The notes below the pieces were generated by a model. The model made no database searches. It had not been told where the DNA came from and saw only the letters and a program-made list of their open reading frames with translations. Positions 1-10,192 of a DNA stretch of 64,000 nt are shown piece after piece. How positions within the stretch are numbered: the first letter of the stretch is position 1; each line of letters starts with the position of its first letter. Source of the DNA: Myxocyprinus asiaticus (lineage: Eukaryota > Chordata > Actinopteri > Cypriniformes > Catostomidae); NCBI RefSeq assembly GCF_019703515.2, contig NC_059346.1, forward strand, positions 16,399,001 to 16,463,000. The letters are read 5' to 3'. A program made the translations under genes and the position numbers.

Positions 1-700
1 ACCCCTCCAGCTCCGCCTTGGTCAGTCGGTCATCTGGCTCCACCTCGGCTCAGATCCTCCAGCTACGCTTCATCCAGGGACCTCCTTCCCTACGGCTCCA
101 CCTCAGTCCTCAGTCCCACCGGCTCCACCTCTTTCCTCAGATCCCCCAGCTCCGCCTCAGTCCTCCGAGCCTTCGGCGCTACTTCGGTCCTCCGCACCTT
201 CAGCTCCACCCTGGCCCTTACTCTCCGGGCACCAAGATCCCTGGCTCTGCCCCTCAGGTATCTCACGGCTCCGCCTTCCATGCCTCCACCCCTCGAGCCA
301 CCCACGGCTCCGCCTCCCATGGCTCCGCCCTTAGAGCCTTCAATGGCTCCGCCTGCCTTTGGCGAGCCTCTCCTAGCTCCACCCAGAGTCTTCCACGGCT
401 CTGCCCACTTCCCCAGAGTCTCCTCCTCCAGCGGTTCTGCCCCCTGACCCAGTCCCTGCCCTGTGGCTGCCTCCCAAGCCCCCTGACCCAGTCCCTGCCC
501 TGTGGCCGCCTCCCAAGCCCCCTGACCCAGTCCCTGACCTGTGGCTGCCTCCTAGGCCTCCTGACCCAGTCCCAGCCCTGTGGCCGCCTCCCAGGCATCC
601 TGACCCAGTCCCAGCCCTGTGGCCGCCTCCCAGGCCTCCGGATCCATTCCCAGCCCTGAAGCCTGGTCAAGTAGTAGATTGGAGTAGAAAAAATGTGTGA
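1..700 (+). pseudogene. Proline-rich degenerate coding sequence
   Basis: Pyrimidine-rich DNA that reads as proline-, serine- and alanine-rich peptide in more than one forward frame. The best frame is open from 377 to a TGA at 698-700; a TAG at 374-376 and another stop near 331 close it upstream, and the protein-like reading then moves to a different forward frame. This looks like a once-continuous proline-rich coding region broken by small indels. It enters from outside the window, so its start is unseen. It could be the tail of a retroelement polyprotein or of a host proline-rich gene; I cannot assign a family. What I see is the composition and frame pattern; the coding origin is inferred. 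Confidence 0.35.
444..660 (+). repeat. 39-bp tandem repeat (13-codon unit)
   Basis: Five units start at 444, 483, 522, 561 and 600 with exact 39-bp spacing, followed by a diverged partial unit to about 660. Because 39 is a multiple of three, the unit encodes a 13-residue peptide repeat (PPDPVPALWxPPx) in one frame. The last unit diverges at the gatcc motif before the reading frame continues to 698. Confidence 0.85.
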
Positions 701-1386
701 CTGCAGTAGGCGAGCAATCTAAGAAAAAAAAACTTTTCATGATCATAACGTGGATTCTTTTTACAAGATTCATCATAAAATACAATTGCAGAGGGTAACA
801 GGTGCATATTATGGCCATGTGTCCTAAGGGTCAATGAAGTGACACTCATATTTGTCCTGATCTATTCAATTAAAAATACATAAAACATGCAATTCACATA
901 AACCATTTACTTGAATACACCTCTTCTATGATGAACATTTTTAAATTTCTGAGTTTAAAGTCATATTGATATTTTTTGGGGGGGCTTAAAGTAAAAAAAG
1001 TCTTGTGGTGTCTAGAGACAGTAAAACATTAAACATTTGTACTGAGACTATTTAGTATAGACGGGCCATTTCATTAAAATGAATGGGAGAAATTGGAATG
1101 CCCAGCAGTCAATGGATGTAGAAAGGAAGATGCTTAAAAAACATCTGATATTTATTTTGACATGTTTATGAAAAGGCACATTTTGTTCATGTGGTGTAAC
1201 CCTGAGAAAAATTCTTGATATTTATGACTCAAAATTTCATGATATTTATAATAATAATAAAAAAATGTCCTATTTCTTTGAAAACTTTTTGTAAATTAAT
1301 GAATAAGCTGTTTATACTCATGTATTTAAGGTACAAATAAAGTATTATAAGTAAGGAATAATTGACGATGGACTGTTTAATTATTT
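701..1386. other. AT-rich non-coding DNA
   Basis: Reading both strands I see no gene, RNA or clear repeat boundary here. The sequence is AT-rich with short homopolymers. Confidence 0.5.
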
Positions 1387-1448
1387 AAAAATAATGCACA
1401 CCCGAGGTGTTAATGCGGTCACGATTATGCACGGTGTGCATTATTTTT
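1387..1448. repeat. 16-bp perfect inverted repeat
   Basis: AAAAATAATGCACACC at 1387-1402 is the exact reverse complement of 1433-1448, with a 30-nt loop. It sits about 180 bp upstream of the hAT exon remnant and may be part of a MITE end. No target duplication was identified. Confidence 0.7.
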
Positions 1449-1631
1449 CAACAATTCAATGGGCCGGAGTAAATTATTCTGCTTATACCACGGTTCCAAC
1501 ACCCAGAGCTGTTGTTTTTTTGTTTTTGTTTGTGATATATTATGTCAATGGACAATGGTAATTATACAAAAACGCAATATTAAATGCAATATTATGTAAA
1601 CAGGCTGCAGGATGCACAGTCAGACAGTTAG

Positions 1632-1752
1632 TTGATTGAAGAGGCAGCAGCATTGCAGCAAAACAGCAGTGTCACAAAAAGGACATATCCCTCTGGTGCA
1701 GAGAAAAGGAAAAAGAAGAAAACCAAGGAAGTAAAAAAACAGAAAGATAAAG
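1632..1752 (+). pseudogene. hAT transposase exon 1 remnant
   Basis: The frame beginning after a TAG at 1629-1631 reads a basic block (KRTYPSGAEKRKKKKTKE, then VKKQKDKG) typical of the N-terminus of hAT-family transposases carrying a TTF-type zinc finger. No ATG is in frame. The exon seems to end at the G at 1752, which joins in phase with the exon at 11850. The donor there reads GAATGT instead of GTATGT, so splicing is probably lost. Family assignment rests on recognised motif similarity; the splice inference is mine. Confidence 0.55.
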
Positions 1753-2162
1753 GAATGTTAAGTAGCTAGTCTATGTTGCGAGCTAACGTTAGCTGGCTAG
1801 TTAGTTAACATAGCCTAGGTAGCATATCTTCTTGTTTTCGGAAAGTTCACGTTTGATTAAACATCCGTAAATAGCCTTGACATCTTAATATATTACAATA
1901 CAACATATTACTTAGCAAGTTTTAGATTAAAGTTTTTGTCTTCTGTGTAAAAATAACTTGTTCCTGGGTATATATTTCTGTAATAAAAATAAGCTTCTGT
2001 TCCATAAACTTGGTACTGATAACAGCTTAACTTTATTTACATTAGCCTACCATTTTGGGGTCTTTGCTATTATATTCCAATATCATTATCCCTCAGTTAG
2101 CTAGTTATAGATTAAGAGTTGTTGTTTTAGGTGTACAGATGGCTTGCTGCTGTGTATAATAA

Positions 2163-3756
2163 TGTAGAGCCCTACTAAATCTATTAGTAGTCTATTCATT
2201 GTTCTTCCATAACTTTAAAGGTTTTAATCTTTACAATTTTTTTGTAATTTGGGTATACAAAATTATTTTTCAATAATGCGTTTTGTAACACTGTCTAAAA
2301 GGGTTAAAAAAAAAAAAAAGGTGTTTGTTGTTTATTTTTGGTTTGTAATTTTATATTTGTCATTTTATGTTTAAAAGTTTAAAATTTATGTGGAAGTGGT
2401 AGAAATAATAGGAAGGTGTATTTTAGGAGATACCTTTAAATTGTTTAGAAATGAAGTGTTTATAATCTGACCCCTAGAGTTCAAGGGGTGGGGTCACGAG
2501 AGAAAAAAAGAGGAGATTTTTTCTAGAGAGTTCGGGAGTGCAAGAAGCAAGAGAAAAGGGTACACACATGTAGTGTCTAAAGACTGAGAAAAAGTAAAGG
2601 ATTTTGATTTGAAAGTAGAAACATTGAACAGTTTAAAGACTGTTGATGGGAGGAACTGAGTGTCGACAAGACGCTGAGCTCAAAAATTATAGTTTATATT
2701 CAACAGTTGCGTGAACCTAAAGTGTGTGCGTGCGCAACGCTCCAAGAGAGTGTCGCAGTTTATCTTGTTTTTTTTTTGTTTCATCTGTGAAAGTATTCGG
2801 AAGAGAGACAATACACGTGTTTTATTTTACATTAAAGTGTTAAGAAATGGTTGAAGTGTTCGGAGCTCAAGGGATGACTGAGTGAATGTGGAGCGATTTA
2901 TTAGGAGAGACCGACATGCTTTCATGGCCTGTGCTGATCGGGCCTATCTACAAGATGGAGGATTTGCCTGGACATGTCATCCGATTCATCTTTGGAAGAG
3001 ATGGTTTGTGATGGATGCATGGACGACTGGATCTGCTGATCATTTCATTGGTGCATCTTCAAATCTGGTACTGTGTTGTTTTTGGAATCGCTTTCTTGTG
3101 GGATCTTGTGAGTAATCCTAACTCTTCGCTAACACATTAATTTGAGCTCTTACCTTGCGCGCCTACAAGAGACATAAATCCCAGCTGGGTAATTTTCTTT
3201 TTTTTATTTTTTTGTTTGGGAATGTATTTTATTTTGAGTATAATGTGAATCTGAATGTTTCATATTTAGTGTGAAATTTGTATTCCATGTGATCACTCAT
3301 TTGAATTTATTTATTTTTAAAGTTCTTTTGTTTCATATGTGTTGATTTCAATTAACAGTGTTATTAGTTGCTTCAGTTTCAAAGGGAAATAAGAGGAAAA
3401 AAAGTCAAAAGAATAAATAGTGTTTTAGTATTTTAATCTCCTGTGATCTTTCTGCAGAGAAAGGGGGAGGTTGAAGGGGATATCTGAGTAAATTTGGTTG
3501 AGATTGGGGTTTACACGATGTAATGTGGGCACAGTGGTTCATCTACGAAGTTATTTCCAAATTTAACATTAGATATTAAACAGTAAAAATCTGAAGGTCC
3601 TGGGTTGTATTTAATTATTAGACATTACTTGGTTAATAAATACTCTTTATGACTAAAGTAAATTTAGATGTGCCTCTCACCCGTAGTTTTTTTTTAGTTT
3701 GAATTTCCCCTAGACATACTTGTATTTTGAGCCAGTGCATTGGTGAGAGGGCTACA
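2163..3756 (+). repeat. 5' LTR of the Gypsy element
   Basis: 1,594 bp, unusually long for this class. It starts TGTAGAG and ends GGCTACA, giving short terminal inverted repeats TGTAG/CTACA. Compared with the 3' LTR I see one substitution (T versus C in an ggggYgggg motif near 2490) and two single-base length differences in nearby A and T runs. A candidate polyadenylation signal AATAAA is at 3635-3640. The short ORF inside (2882-3115) occurs identically in the other LTR and is probably not a gene. Confidence 0.95.
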
Positions 3757-3760
3757 TTTG

Positions 3761-3778
3761 TGGGGGCTCGTCCGGGAT
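3761..3778 (+). promoter_or_regulatory. Primer binding site, tRNA-Pro type
   Basis: TGGGGGCTCGTCCGGGAT lies four bases after the 5' LTR. This 18-mer is the classic tRNA-Pro complement also used by murine gammaretroviruses, so minus-strand synthesis is expected to be primed by tRNA-Pro. Confidence 0.93.
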
Positions 3779-3967
3779 TATCTTTCAGACTGTTCCCCCT
3801 CCCCCCCTTTCTTTCTAGAAACTGAATTTACTGTCTTCTTTGATAATTTGGAGTGATTTAAGTGCAAACTGTGAATTTTTTTTAGAATTCTATTGACAAA
3901 GTGTACAAGGGCGTTAAGGCTTAACAGCTATTATCTCTATTTACAGACACATTGTTTAAAGACACAG

Positions 3968-5383
3968 ATGAGAAATATGGATGTAAGTGAGGTCATTGCT
4001 TGGTGTAGTGAGAAGAATGTTGCATTTGAGAATGCAATTATCTTAAGTAATGTACCTTCAGACTGTGAAGACAGGATTGTATACCATGTGCTTGATTCCA
4101 TTTTAGGCATGAGTAGGTGCAAAGTGCGTGGCCGTCGTTCTGATATGACTAAACAGCAGCAGTTTGTCTTAATTGAAACAGTTAGCAAGGTTTCTGAAAT
4201 GTCTATTCCTGCTGAAATTGGAGGGCCTGATGTAGGTACATGGTACACACAAGTTGTAAGTGTTACTACTCGAACACCTGAGCAAAACAGCGGTGATGAG
4301 TTTCATTCAAAACTGTTTTCTTTCTTGCAGAAAGAGGGAAAATCTCTAGCTGACGTCCCAAGCATGGTTTCCCCTGCACCCACTCTTAATACTGAGCTTG
4401 TTGATGCTATTACCTCTCTTGTCCAGAAGTGTAATGCTGTTTCACCTGCTGAGGGGTCCAGCTATAGAAAGCTACGTACCTTCTCCGGGTTGACACCCAC
4501 ACCCAACGGTGAGGATGAGTATGAGGTTTGGGCTGAACAGACTACACACATTCTTGAAGAGTGGCAGTGTCCTGATAACGTTAAGAAACAAAGACTTGTT
4601 GAATGTCTTAGGGGTCCGGCAGCAGACATTGTTAGATTTGAAAAAACTGGGAATCCACTAGCAACTTCCAGTGATTATCTCAGTGCACTTGAGTCAGCAT
4701 TTGGCACCACAGAAAATGCTGCTGATCTGATGTTAAAGTTTCGGAGTACTTTTCAGAATGTGGGAGAAAAGCTCTCAACATACATACTGAGACTAGACAA
4801 GTTGTTACACAGTATTTTGCACAAAAGAGGCATTGATCTCTCTGAAATGAACCAGTTTCGTATGCAGCAGATAATCAGAGGAGCCCTTCCTAGTGACATG
4901 GTAGCTCTTCGCTTGAGGATGACACACAAATTGTGTGACCCACCATCCTTCAATGAACTTTTGAAAGAGGTTAGGGAAGAAGAGAACATGATGCACAGTC
5001 GAAACTCAGTCCAGCCTAGGGTAGCTGTGTCTGCTGTGTCTTCCACAAAGAGCGAGGCATCTGTTAAAACTAATCCTGCTGATTCAGAAATTGAGAAATT
5101 GAAAAAAGAGATTAGAGGGTTGAAGAGTGAGGTGTCACGCTTATCAATTGCAGCAAGTGAAACTGTGACTCAGGACATTCCTGCAATGCATAGCCTAACT
5201 ACATCTACAGAGAGGAGAACACCAAACAGAGCACATGTGGGTAACTCAAACATCTTCTGCTATAAGTGTGGTGAAGATGGGCACTTACAACGTGACTGTG
5301 TTAATGAGGAAAATTTGAGGAAAGTAAATCAGCGACTCATCAGATTGAAACGGCCGACGGGAAACTTCCCCGGGGCTCAGTAG
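3968..5383 (+). CDS. gag: Gag capsid/nucleocapsid protein, PNMA-like
   Basis: 471 residues from the first in-frame ATG (3968; a second ATG at 3977 is also possible); the frame stays open upstream to 3893 but has no earlier ATG. The N-terminal 90 residues (MDVSEVIAWC, then YHVLDSILG) resemble the N-terminal domain of vertebrate PNMA proteins, a domesticated Gypsy gag family. A capsid-like helical region spans about residues 175-345, followed by a charged coiled-coil stretch near 375-400. A CCHC zinc knuckle (C-x2-C-x4-H-x4-C) sits at residues 431-444. Gag would form the particle that packages the RNA. Its last codons overlap pol, which lies in the -1 frame. The PNMA link is recognised similarity, not a computed match. 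Confidence 0.92.
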   Translation: MRNMDVSEVIAWCSEKNVAFENAIILSNVPSDCEDRIVYHVLDSILGMSRCKVRGRRSDMTKQQQFVLIETVSKVSEMSIPAEIGGPDVGTWYTQVVSVTTRTPEQNSGDEFHSKLFSFLQKEGKSLADVPSMVSPAPTLNTELVDAITSLVQKCNAVSPAEGSSYRKLRTFSGLTPTPNGEDEYEVWAEQTTHILEEWQCPDNVKKQRLVECLRGPAADIVRFEKTGNPLATSSDYLSALESAFGTTENAADLMLKFRSTFQNVGEKLSTYILRLDKLLHSILHKRGIDLSEMNQFRMQQIIRGALPSDMVALRLRMTHKLCDPPSFNELLKEVREEENMMHSRNSVQPRVAVSAVSSTKSEASVKTNPADSEIEKLKKEIRGLKSEVSRLSIAASETVTQDIPAMHSLTTSTERRTPNRAHVGNSNIFCYKCGEDGHLQRDCVNEENLRKVNQRLIRLKRPTGNFPGAQ

Positions 5384-5405
5384 AGGAACGGCCTGAAGCT
5401 CCGGG
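5359..5405 (+). promoter_or_regulatory. -1 ribosomal frameshift signal
   Basis: GGGAAAC at 5359-5365 fits X XXY YYZ exactly in the gag frame (codons ACG GGA AAC) and lies 18 nt before the gag stop. Downstream, 5369-5377 can pair with 5397-5405 as a 9-bp GC-rich stem with one G-U and a 19-nt loop. Pol is open in the -1 frame from 5311 and has no ATG near its start. The 3-nt spacer is short for this kind of site, so the active fold may be a shorter stem or a pseudoknot. Confidence 0.85.
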
Positions 5406-8400
5406 TAAGACACGTTCCACAAAGTGCAAGAGAGTGAAAGCAGAGCAAGTTGTTCTCCCAGGCGGGTTAGTTGGACCCAGCTCTATCCTTCCTATTCAGA
5501 TAGAAGGCATTTATGCGAAAGCTTTGCTCGATAGTGGGTCGCAAGTTACTCTGCTGTACAGATCCTTTTATGATAAGTATCTGAAGCATCTGCCATTGAC
5601 ACCAATTGAAAATTTGGAAATATGGGGCCTAAGTTCTCAACAGTACCCATATGATGGCTGTTTGTCTCTGAGGCTTGAGTTTCTGGGATCTGTAGCTGGA
5701 GTGGCAGAGACCATCGAAGCACTTGTGTTGGTTTGTCCTGACCCCATTGTAAAAGGAGCCATTGATATTCTGGTGGGAACAAACACATCCGTGGTGAAGA
5801 AGCTGGTAGAAGTTTGCCAGGAGAAGATGGGAAATGATTTTCTGCATACCATGACTGTTCATCCTGAGATTAGAATTGCCTATGAACGGGTTATTGCTGT
5901 TAGCAAGTGTGATGTCGACGACAGTAGAGGCACCGTCTGGTTTCCTCGCCTTAAGCCGTTGAAGTTGACTCCAGGAGAGAGTGTGAGGGTCTCTGGAATC
6001 CTGAAGTACCCCGTTACCTCGTCTGCTAAAACCCTGTTAGTAGATCAGCCTGAAGAGTCCCGGTTTCCTGAGGAACTGCTAGTGAGAGCTGAGGTGCAGT
6101 CTGCTTCTGTTGTCCAGTCCAAGAGAATTGGAGTCACTATTAGGAATGTCTCTTCTCGCCCAGTGATAATTAAGAGAGGAATGCCTATTGCCCATGTGTT
6201 TCCTGTTGATATTGTGCCTACCATTTCTAAACCCAGAGAGAGTAGGGGCCAAACCAAACTGTCCCCGGATTCATTTGACTTTGGTGATTCTTCTGTGTCT
6301 AAAGAATGGAAACAGCGGTTGGCCAAAAAGATGTTGGAGCGAAAGGATGTTTTCTCCTGTGATGAATTCGATGTGGGATGTTCAAAGAGTACTCAACACC
6401 ACATCAGACTGACAGAGGATAAGCCTTTTCGTGAGAGGTCCCGACGGCTTCCACCGGCCGACATTGAGGATGTTAGGCAGCATTTGGAGAAGCTGAAGGA
6501 GGCTGGTATTATTGCTGAGTCCAGAAGTCCCTACGCTTCACCGATTGTCGTAGTCCGGAAAAAGAACGGACAGATAAGGATGTGTGTAGACTACAGAACG
6601 TTGAACCGTCGCACAATCCCTGACCAATACACCGTTCCCCGCATTGAAGATGCTCTGGCCTGCTTAAATGGAAGCCAGTGGTTCAGTGTATTGGACCTTA
6701 GGAGTGGATATTATCAGATTCCCCTGAGTGAAGAAGACCAAGAAAAGACAGCTTTCATCTGCCCAATGGGGTTTTACCAATTCCAGCGGATGCCACAAGG
6801 GATTTGTGGAGCTCCCTCGACCTTCCAGCGAGTGATGGAAAAGACGGTGGGAGATATGAACCTGTTGGAAGTGTTGGTCTACTTGGATGACCTCATTATA
6901 TTCGGACGGACTTTGGAGGAGCATGAGGAGAGGCTGCTCAAGGTGCTGGACCGCTTGCAGAGCGAAGGGTTGAAGTTGTCGCTGGACAAGTGCACCTTTT
7001 GTCAGACTTCCGTCAGCTATGTTGGGCATATTGTGTCTCAAGATGGTGTCTCAACTGATCCCTCCAAAATTGAAGCTGTCAAATCTTGGCCCAGACCTCA
7101 GAACGTGACAGAGCTACGCTCGTTTTTAGGTTTCTGTGGGTATTATAGGCGTTTTGTAAAAGACTACTCTAAAGTGTCTTATCCCTTGAATCAGCTGTTG
7201 CAGGGTTGTCTTCCAAATAAAAGTCTGAAAAAGAACAGAGCAGAACATAACCTAGAAAAGGTGTGTTATAAAGCATCAGATCCATTTGGTAATAGATGGA
7301 GTGTTAGTTGTGAAGCTGCTTTCAGAGAGTTGAAAGAAAGGCTTACTCAGGCTCCTGTGTTGGCCTTTGCAGACCCCCAGCTACCGTATGTGTTGCATGT
7401 TGATGCCTGTTGTGAAGGGCTGGGTGGGGTGTTGTACCAAGACCAAGGGCAGGGGTTGCGTCCTGTAGCATTTGTCAGCAGAAGTTTGACACCTTCTGAA
7501 AAGAATTACCCAGTCCATAAACTTGAGTTTTTGGCATTAAAGTGGGCAGTCGTTGATAAGTTACATGATTACCTGTACGGAGCTAAGTTTGAGGTGCAGA
7601 CAGACAACAACCCGCTAACTTATGTTCTAACCACAGCAAAATTAGATGCTGCAGGGCATAGGTGGTTGGCGGCTTTATCTGCCTATGATTTCAGCCTTAA
7701 GTACAGGCCTGGTAAACAGAACATAGATGCTGATGCTTTGTCCCGTCGACCTCACCAGAGAGTGGAGGATGAGAAGGGTTGGACAAATATTTCGTCTTCC
7801 GGTGTGAGATCCCTGTGTAAGCTGCCAGAGCTTGAAAAGTCATGTGGTGTTTTGAGCTGTAATGGAGTTGTCACCTCTTTAGGGGGGTCCCCAGTATCAG
7901 TCCCCACAGCTTACTGCAATTTAGCCACATTAGACACTAACCTTATTCCTAAACTGAGTTCTTTTGATCTGTCTCTCTCTCAGCAGAAAGATCCTTGTTT
8001 TGGTGAGATATGGAGAGCACTGAAAGTAGGAGATTCAAACAAGGTGAACAGGAAAGTTCATAAAGACCTTCCCGTGGTTATGAGGGAGTGGGAGAGGTTA
8101 GGAATGGAAGGTGGTGTGATGTTCCGTCGCACTCAGGCAGCAAACAAGGCAAGACTAAAACAGTTGTGTTTACCTCAGAAATTTCATGATGCAGTTCTCA
8201 AGTCACTGCATGATGATTCTGGCCACTTAGGTTTTGACAAGACCTATGGGTTTGTAAGAGAGCGCTTTTATTGGCCACGAATGAAGACAGATGTGGAACA
8301 GTACTGTCAGACTTGTGCTCGGTGTGTTCAGAGGAAGACATTACCAAAAAGAGTTGCACCTTTGTCACACTTGTCTAGCACAGGACCTATGGACCTGCTA

Positions 8401-9957
8401 TGTATGGATTTTCTATCCATTGAGCCTGATTCCAGTAACATCTGCAATGTTCTAGTCATCACTGACCATTACACCAGATATGCGCAAGCTTTCCCCACCA
8501 AAGACCAGAAGGCATCAACTGTAGCTAAGGTACTGTGGGAGAAGTATTTCATTCACTATGGACTGCCGAAACGCATTCACTCGGATCAAGGAAGAGATTT
8601 TGAGAGTCGACTCATCTTTGAGTTGTTGGACATCTTGGGGGTGGAGAAATCCAGAACAACCCCATATCACCCTCAGGGTGATCCACAACCAGAACGATTT
8701 AATCGGACGCTGTTGGACATGTTGGGGACTTTAGACCCAAAACAGAAGCAGCATTGGAGTCGACATATTGGACATCTTGTTCACGTGTATAACTGCAGTC
8801 AGAATGAAGCCACGAGTTTTTCTCCTTACTTCCTAATGTTTGGAAGGGAAGCCAGATTGCCCATTGATCTGAGTTTTGGTGTGTCAAGTGATGGTACCTC
8901 CACTAAGTCTTACCAGCGATTTGTCAAGAACATGCAAAGAGAATTGAAAGTTGCATATGAGTTGGCTGAAGCTACTGCTAGAAAGAAGAATGAAGGAAAC
9001 AAGAGGAGGTACGATCAGAGACTTCATTACTCGCATCTTGTTCCTGGTGATAGAGTTCTAATCCGAAATTTGGGACTGCAAGGAAAGAATAAATTGGCTG
9101 ACCGGTGGAATTCTGTGCCATACATTGTTCAGAGCCAAATGCCAAACCTACCTGTATTTCGTTTAAAGCCAGAAGATGGTAGGGGACCTGTTAAGATTCT
9201 TCATCGGAATCATATTCTTCCTGTTGGACAGAATTTGAGGCAGCGGCATATCGTAGACATTGTTCCAAAACCTAGAAAGAGAGTTCTGAGGAATAGGAAG
9301 AATGCTGAACAGAATCCGAGTACAGAACAGGAAGTTGAGAATGCACCTGTAGAACAGGAAGCAGAAACCAGAGTTAACCAGAATTTCGATGAGAGTTCAG
9401 AAAGTTCTAATAGTGATGATGAAATGTATGGAACTTGGTTTCATGTTCCTGAAGAACTCTTTCTGACTCCAGAGAGTGGAGAACTCGCTCAGAATAATGA
9501 AGAGGTTTCTGATGATGCTGTTCAGGAGAATGTTGAGCAGAATGTTCATGATAACATTGAGCAATCTAAAGAAAGAGTTGAGACAAATGAATCTGTAGAG
9601 TCTGTTTCAAGACTGCTATCAGAAATTGACTCTGACAACTTGCAAAATGTGAGCAGAGTGTCAAAGATATGTGATGATGTTGCAAGTGAGGTGCAAGACC
9701 TCTCAAACGTGAATGAGACTGGTGTAAATCAAGGTATCTCTGCTGAGATGATGGAAAATTGTAGAAGGTCTCAAAGAGAAAGAACTGTGCCTAAGAGGTT
9801 TACTTATGATACTATTGGGGAGCCAAAATTTGAGCCTGTCATTGCTCAAACTAAAGTTGTAAGTCCTGTTAGATACTGTTCTACAGTGTTTTTACGGATG
9901 AATGTGCCTTCAAAAAGGTTAGGTACCTGTTCAGTTAACTTACCTATCAGACATTAA
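5366..9957 (+). CDS. pol: Pol polyprotein: protease, RT, RNase H, integrase
   Basis: Continuous frame of about 1,530 codons, made by frameshift from gag. The protease carries the DSG triad at about 5530. RT has the YLDD box at 6880-6891. RNase H follows at roughly 7390-7740 (LHVDACCEGLGG ... QTDNNPLTYVL). Integrase has an HHCC zinc finger near 8200-8330 and a DDE core with Asp at 8407, Asp at 8584 and Glu at 8692; 35 residues separate the last two, the normal spacing. A GPY/F-type module follows at about 9040-9220 (RVLIRNLGLQGKNKLADRWN). The protein ends in an acidic Glu/Asn/Ser-rich tail of about 230 residues of unknown role. There is no internal stop and no catalytic residue is missing. The first codon used after slippage is inferred. 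Confidence 0.95.
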
Positions 9958-10179
9958 TTTGAGTGATTAATTCAAGTCTTGACATGGGTCTATCGTGATA
10001 TTATCTTGTTCATTTATTTGAAAAGTGTATATGTGTCTATATATGTGCAAAGAGCTAAGATAACGAAATGAATGTTCAAAAAAAAAGGTTACTGAAGGTA
10101 CTGTATTGTGTTTCACTCATGGGAAATGTAAATTGTGTGATACTATGTTTTCCCTCGTTATGAGGACATAACGATTTTT

Positions 10180-10192
10180 GGTGGGGGGAGAA
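10180..10192 (+). promoter_or_regulatory. Polypurine tract
   Basis: A purine run (GGTGGGGGGAGAA, one T) directly abuts the 3' LTR. This is the expected plus-strand primer of the Gypsy element. Confidence 0.88.

Noticed and set aside
2882..3115. 77-codon ORF, repeated identically at 10910-11143
   Set aside because: It lies in both LTRs of the Gypsy element; identity follows from LTR duplication. It shows no known domain and I treat it as chance.
3893..3967. Upstream extension of gag
   Set aside because: The frame is open from 3893 but that codon is TTG; the first ATG is at 3968, so I set the start there.
5434..5436. Separate start for pol at 5434
   Set aside because: The codon is GTG, not ATG, and the frame is open upstream into gag next to a canonical slippery site, so frameshifting explains it better.
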